Below are positions 6,251 through 8,934 of a stretch of DNA of 8,934 bases, piece after piece (the stretch's first letter is position 1; each line of letters starts with the position of its first letter). Where the stretch lies: NCBI GenBank assembly GCA_027056615.1, contig JALUKJ010000273.1:1-8934 (forward strand). Reading direction: 5' to 3'. The stretch comes from Campylobacteraceae bacterium. GTDB taxonomy: Bacteria; Campylobacterota; Campylobacteria; Campylobacterales; Sulfurovaceae. Both the position numbers and the translations under genes were made by a program. Below the pieces are notes generated by a model. The model saw only the letters and a list, made by a program, of their open reading frames with translations. It was not told where the DNA came from and made no database searches.

Positions 6251-7208
6251 ATGGCTGTAAAGAAGTTAAAAAAAGTGTCCCAACTGCTCTAGTTTTCAAA
6301 CAAAAAGAAATGGTAAATTTAGAGAGATACAACGCTATAAATGTCTAGTATGTGGTATACAATTTTCATCCAAAAGAAGACCTAAAAAACTAGAGCAAGT
6401 CATCTTCAATAAATACTTCTATCGTAAACAAACACTTAGGCAATTATCTGATGAATATCACAGAAGTATTCCGTGGGTAAGAAAGCAAATATTTGAATAT
6501 GAACCTAAACCAAATACCTATAACCCAAGAGATGTTCTTGTTGTAGCAGATGCTACATTCTTTGGTAAACGTAGAGATAAGTTTGGCGTACTTGTATTTA
6601 AAGATGTGTGAAGTGGCGACATACTTATTTGGAGGTATATAGAGTCTGAAACAATTAAGGATTATACTTACCTCAAAAATGAACTTCAAGACAGAGGGTT
6701 TACCATTAAAGGTATAATCATAAATGGCAAGAGAGGCTTATTTAAAGCGTTTGAAGAGTTTCCAATACAAATGTGTCACTTCCACCAAAAAATGATAATA
6801 CAAAGATATATCACACGTCATCCAAAACTAGAAGCTTCTAAAGATTTAAAGAAAATAGTCTTAAGACTAACATCAACAACCGAGACTAGATTTATCAATG
6901 CACTTGATAAATGGTATGAAACACATGAAGTGTTTCTAAATGAAAAAAGCATTAATCCCACAACAGGAAAAGAATATTTTACACATAGAAAATTAGTAGC
7001 TGCGTATAGAAGCTTGGGAAGAAATCTACCGTATCTTTTTACCTATAAAAACCATCCTGAGTTAAGGATGCCTAACACTACAAATTCACTAGATGGAGGT
7101 GTATTCTCTCAGCTTAAAAAACTCACAAAAATACACCAAGGGATTACTAAGAGTTTGAAGTCAAAATTGATTGATGATTACTTGGTTAATTATAACAAAA
7201 AGCTATGA
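6251..7208 (+). pseudogene. IS256-variant Zn-binding transposase, inactivated
   Basis: The likely start ATG 6251 encodes MAVKKLKK; after a run of seven A (6268-6274) the frame must move by one base to reach the zinc ribbon CPNC (from 6276) with a second pair CLVC, spacing C-x2-C-x18-C-x2-C. From there the frame is constant to the stop at 7206-7208, except for an in-frame TGA at 6609-6611. The catalytic region includes VVADATFFGKR (first Asp, codon 6549-6551), IIINGKRGL (second position, Asn at 6723-6725 where family members as I recall them have Asp in an xDGK motif), MCHFHQ (zinc/His motif) and PNTTNSLDG near the C-terminus in place of the TTN-x-x-E of classical IS256. With one-base and point repairs it would be about 318 residues. 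A remaining open piece runs from 6771 to the stop but lacks the N-terminus and cannot act alone. Confidence 0.87.
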
Positions 7209-7236
7209 TTTAGCCTCACAGATTTTTCATTACATC
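7209..7236 (-). repeat. right terminal inverted repeat of the 1064-bp element
   Basis: Begins TTTAGCCTCACA immediately after the transposase stop codon and ends CATTACATC. It is the inverted partner of 6173-6200 with 25 of 28 positions matching. Confidence 0.92.
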
Positions 7237-7244
7237 ATAATTGC
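7237..7244. repeat. target-site duplication, right copy (ATAATTGC)
   Basis: Exact copy of 6165-6172, outside the right terminal repeat. The base before it belongs to the repeat, and the next base outward differs between the two sides, so the duplication is exactly 8 bp. Confidence 0.92.
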
Positions 7245-7505
7245 TGATAAATAGAGATATCCTTGCTCTAACTTAATATAGGTAATATCGGTATTCCATA
7301 CCTTGTTTGGAGTATCAATAATGACTTGATTTTTATCATTTTTAAACTATTTTTTATATGCCTGAGTCGTCCTATACTTAGGATATAGGGCTTTAATGCC
7401 TATATACTCCATGGCTGGTTTTAACCTTTTTTCTACCAACCTTAAAGCCTTCATTCTCTAATGCAGTAACTAAGCGTCTTGTTCCATAAGAGGGAATGCT
7501 ACCTA
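7237..7505 (-). pseudogene. IS3-family OrfB transposase, upstream piece of the interrupted remnant
   Basis: On the minus strand the sequence reads GSIPSYGTRRLVTALENEGF, KVGRKKVKT, then in another frame MEYIGIKALYPKYRTTQAYK, a TAG (7347-7349), FKNDKNQVIIDTPNKVWNT, DITYIKLEQGYLYLSAI. This is the HTH_21-to-integrase-core junction of IS3/IS150-type OrfB; the Asp in NTDITYI is the first catalytic residue. The frameshift lies near 7410-7420. The frame passes into the copy at 6121-6172 once the inserted element is removed. The N-terminal part and OrfA are missing; recognisable homology ends near 7505. Confidence 0.85.
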
Positions 7506-7664
7506 AATTTAATATAATGTAATATAATCTCATCTATCTAAACTTAAAAAAACTATAGAAGTCAAAAAAATATATGAATTAATGATTTTTATAAGAAATA
7601 TTAATTCATAGATGATATACTTTATCACTTTTTTAAAAGTATTAAAAATTAATAAGGATTGAAT
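7506..7664. promoter_or_regulatory. ter operon upstream region with -10 box and inverted repeat
   Basis: No gene is present. TATACT at 7616-7621 is a plausible -10 box 44 bp before the start codon. Upstream lies an 11-bp perfect inverted repeat, TATGAATTAAT (7573-7583) and ATTAATTCATA (7600-7610), with a 16-base interior; its right arm ends five bases before the -10 box. AAGGA at 7654-7658 is the ribosome site for the ATG at 7665. Confidence 0.5.
7573..7610. repeat. 11-bp inverted repeat upstream of terD-like gene, candidate operator
   Basis: The arms are perfect reverse complements and there is no T-run after them, so a terminator is unlikely. The location, directly upstream of the -10 box, fits a binding site for a dimeric regulator. 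It could also be chance in very AT-rich DNA. Confidence 0.4.
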
Positions 7665-8243
7665 ATGGCTGTCAGTTTAAGTAAAGGTGGAAGAGTTTCA
7701 CTAAGTAAAGAAGCTCCAGGATTAAAAAATATCAAAGTGGGTTTAGGTTGGGATGCAAATGCAACAGATACAGGTGCTCAATTTGATTTAGATGCATCAC
7801 TTTTTTTGGTGGGTAAAGATGGTAAAGTTTTAAGTGATGCTCACTTTATTTTTTACAATAATACTACTTCTCCCGATGGTGCAGTTGTTCATCAAGGTGA
7901 TAACCGAACAGGTGAGGGTGATGGTGATGATGAAGCTATTGAAATTGATTTATCAAAAATAGCATCAGATGTAGACAAAATTATTTTTACAGTAACGATT
8001 GATGAAGCAGATAGTAGAGGTCAAAATTTTGGACAAGTAAACAATTCATTTATTAGAATTTTAAATCAAGAAGGTGAAGTAGAAATTACTAAATATGAGC
8101 TTGATGAAGATTACTCAAGTGAAACAGCGATTAATTTTGGTGAGCTTTACCGTAAAGATGATAGTTGGAATTTCAAAGCAGTTGGTGCAGGATTCAATGA
8201 AGGACTTGCAGGATTCTGTAAAACTTATGGAGTAAGTGTATAA
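7665..8243 (+). CDS. terD: TerD-family tellurium resistance/stress protein (TerD/TerE type)
   Basis: This 192-residue protein is the same length as E. coli TerD as I recall it, and is strikingly alike from end to end: [40 protein letters not shown] (D41-x-D43), HFIFYNN, then the acidic loop [13 protein letters not shown] (78-90), [22 protein letters not shown], and [10 protein letters not shown]. TerD proteins bind Ca2+ through the DLD motif and this acidic loop, and belong to the cytosolic Ter system linked to tellurite, phage and stress tolerance. A TTG at 7659 is in frame, but the ATG at 7665 is better: it is six bases after AAGGA (7654-7658) and gives the conserved MAVSL start. The stop overlaps the next gene by one base (TAATG), implying translational coupling. 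TerD and TerE are hard to tell apart; the symbol means the family. Glutamate is mainly GAA here. Confidence 0.93.
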   Translation: MAVSLSKGGRVSLSKEAPGLKNIKVGLGWDANATDTGAQFDLDASLFLVGKDGKVLSDAHFIFYNNTTSPDGAVVHQGDNRTGEGDGDDEAIEIDLSKIASDVDKIIFTVTIDEADSRGQNFGQVNNSFIRILNQEGEVEITKYELDEDYSSETAINFGELYRKDDSWNFKAVGAGFNEGLAGFCKTYGVSV

Positions 8244-8848
8244 TGGCAATTGATTTAGCAAAAGGTCAAAAAATAAACCTTAAAAAAGAAAATGGAAGTG
8301 ATCTAACCTCTTTTTGTATTGGTGCAAACTGGGGTGCTATAGAAACAAAAGGTTTTTTTGGTGGTCCGAAGAAAGAGGCTGTAGATTTAGATTTATCGGT
8401 AGGTACTTTTGATAGTAATAAAAATTTAGTAGATGTTATTTATTTTGGTAACTTAAATAGTGCAGGGGTTGTTCACTCTGGAGATGATACAGTAGGTGAT
8501 GTTGATGGAGATGATGGATTAGATAATGAAGTTATTCAAATCAATTTATCACAAATTTCTGCTAATATTGATAATGTTGTTTTTCTACTTAACTCATACC
8601 AAGGTCAAGATTTTGCTACGATTCCTTTTGCATCAATTAGACTTTATGAAGGTACACCTGATCGTGTAAATAATATTGTAGCAACATATAATGTAGCAAG
8701 TGATGCTCAATTTGCTGGTTATGTCTCAATGATTTTGGGTAAACTTTATAGAAGAAATGGTGAATGGAAATTTGCTGCAATTGGCGAGCCAACAAGAGAT
8801 AAAAAGTTAGAACAAACACTACAGACTGTACAAACAAAATATTTATAA
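8243..8848 (+). CDS. TerD-domain protein, divergent TerZ-like paralogue
   Basis: This 201-residue TerD-fold protein starts [20 protein letters not shown]. The insert at about 36-46 (KGFFGGPKKEA) before VDLDLSV (48-54) is a feature of the TerZ/CABP1-like branch rather than TerD/TerE. The metal loop is altered: HSGDDTVGDVDGDDGLDNE (78-96) has Thr-Val-Gly-Asp-Val in place of Arg-Thr-Gly-Glu-Gly and an extra G-L-D-N step before the glutamate. Later motifs YQGQDFATIPFASIRL and MILGKLYRRNGEWKF are conserved. A short polar tail (RDKKLEQTLQTVQTKYL) extends past the fold. It begins on the last base of the preceding stop codon and is followed by a terminator, so the two form an operon. A joint role in Ca2+-responsive stress or tellurite tolerance is inferred; exact TerZ orthology is not certain. 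Confidence 0.87.
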   Translation: MAIDLAKGQKINLKKENGSDLTSFCIGANWGAIETKGFFGGPKKEAVDLDLSVGTFDSNKNLVDVIYFGNLNSAGVVHSGDDTVGDVDGDDGLDNEVIQINLSQISANIDNVVFLLNSYQGQDFATIPFASIRLYEGTPDRVNNIVATYNVASDAQFAGYVSMILGKLYRRNGEWKFAAIGEPTRDKKLEQTLQTVQTKYL

Positions 8849-8856
8849 TAAGTATA

Positions 8857-8885
8857 AAAAAGATGAGGATACTCTTCATCTTTTT
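8857..8885 (+). terminator. rho-independent terminator of the ter gene pair
   Basis: AAAAAGATGA (8857-8866) pairs perfectly with TCATCTTTTT (8876-8885), leaving a 9-base loop (GGATACTCT). The right arm supplies the T-run. It begins 9 bases after the stop codon of the second ter gene. The A/T-rich symmetrical stem could also stop transcription from the other strand. Confidence 0.8.
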
Positions 8886-8934
8886 ACTGTAAGTTTGGGA
8901 ATGTCAAAATAACATATTTGAAATTCTCAAGTAT

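Larger units (their letters stand above)
6173..7236 (+). mobile_element. complete 1064-bp insertion sequence, IS256-group Zn-binding variant, inserted into an IS3 remnant
   Basis: Both ends, the target duplication and one transposase frame are visible. The 28-bp terminal inverted repeats (6173-6200 and 7209-7236) match at 25 of 28 positions, and ATAATTGC is duplicated on either side. Deleting the element plus one ATAATTGC joins the two IS3 pieces into continuous IS3 protein sequence with no base gained or lost, which proves the boundaries. The transposase gene almost fills the element, its stop codon touching the right repeat. The transposase carries inactivating changes, so the copy is non-autonomous now. 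The family name (IS256 variant, Zn-binding type) is from recognition of the protein. Confidence 0.93.

Noticed and set aside
6268..6275. Canonical -1 programmed frameshift at the seven-A run of the transposase
   Set aside because: A -1 shift enters a frame that soon ends in TAG and does not reach the zinc ribbon; a +1 (or -2) shift is needed, so a simple indel is more likely.
6444..6689. Minus-strand open frame of 81 codons
   Set aside because: It is the antisense shadow of the zinc-ribbon transposase, with a low-quality composition and no recognisable motif.
7659..7664. TTG start giving two extra residues on the TerD-like protein
   Set aside because: The ATG at 7665 has ideal spacing from AAGGA and gives the conserved TerD N-terminus.
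8637..8879. Minus-strand open frame of 80 codons with a hydrophobic N-terminus
   Set aside because: It overlaps the conserved second ter gene and its terminator; the hydrophobic start is the antisense reading of the terminator hairpin and A/T-rich tail.

Overview
This AT-rich window looks like a member of the Campylobacterota (Sulfurimonas, Sulfurovum or Arcobacter type). The basis is low GC, a strong preference for A/T-ending codons in several genes, promoters that show a clear -10 box without an obvious -35 box, and the general look of the proteins. The assignment is recognition from memory, not a search result. The region reads as accessory: a site-specific recombinase, two ATPase-nuclease-like orphan genes, a layered cluster of decayed insertion sequences, and a two-gene tellurite/stress (Ter) operon.

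Layout. Positions 1-1798 (minus) hold the N-terminal ~599 residues of a SWIM zinc-finger SNF2-type helicase that runs off the left edge. Just upstream of it on the same strand is a serine recombinase of the resolvase/invertase family (1862-2500). A 107-bp divergent intergenic region with two palindromes separates the recombinase from an AAA-type ATPase with a C-terminal PD-(D/E)XK-like domain (2608-4035, plus). After a 200-bp gap comes a second, unrelated ATPase of the AAA_14/DUF4143 type (4236-5465, plus).

From 5466 to about 7510 there is an insertion-sequence graveyard. It holds the C-terminal third of an IS256 (Mutator) transposase on the minus strand (5719-~6120), broken by a frameshift and a stop. 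This abuts part of an IS3-family OrfB, also minus strand and also decayed. A 1064-bp element (6173-7236) with 28-bp terminal inverted repeats sits inside the IS3 remnant and is flanked by a perfect 8-bp target duplication, ATAATTGC. Removing the element and one ATAATTGC copy restores the IS3 reading frame exactly, which fixes the element's boundaries to the base. Its zinc-ribbon IS256-variant transposase is itself dead (frameshift, in-frame TGA, apparent D-to-N change at a catalytic position).

From 7665 to 8848 two TerD-fold genes overlap by one base (TAATG) and end at a clear rho-independent terminator (8857-8885). The first is a close TerD/TerE; the second is a divergent TerZ-like protein. 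They probably act in Ca2+-dependent stress or tellurite tolerance. No other ter gene is visible.

No CRISPR array, tRNA or rRNA was seen. The best candidates for follow-up are the precisely resolved nested insertion, the paired palindromes between the recombinase and the first ATPase, and the ATPase/nuclease genes as a possible mobile or conflict-related module.
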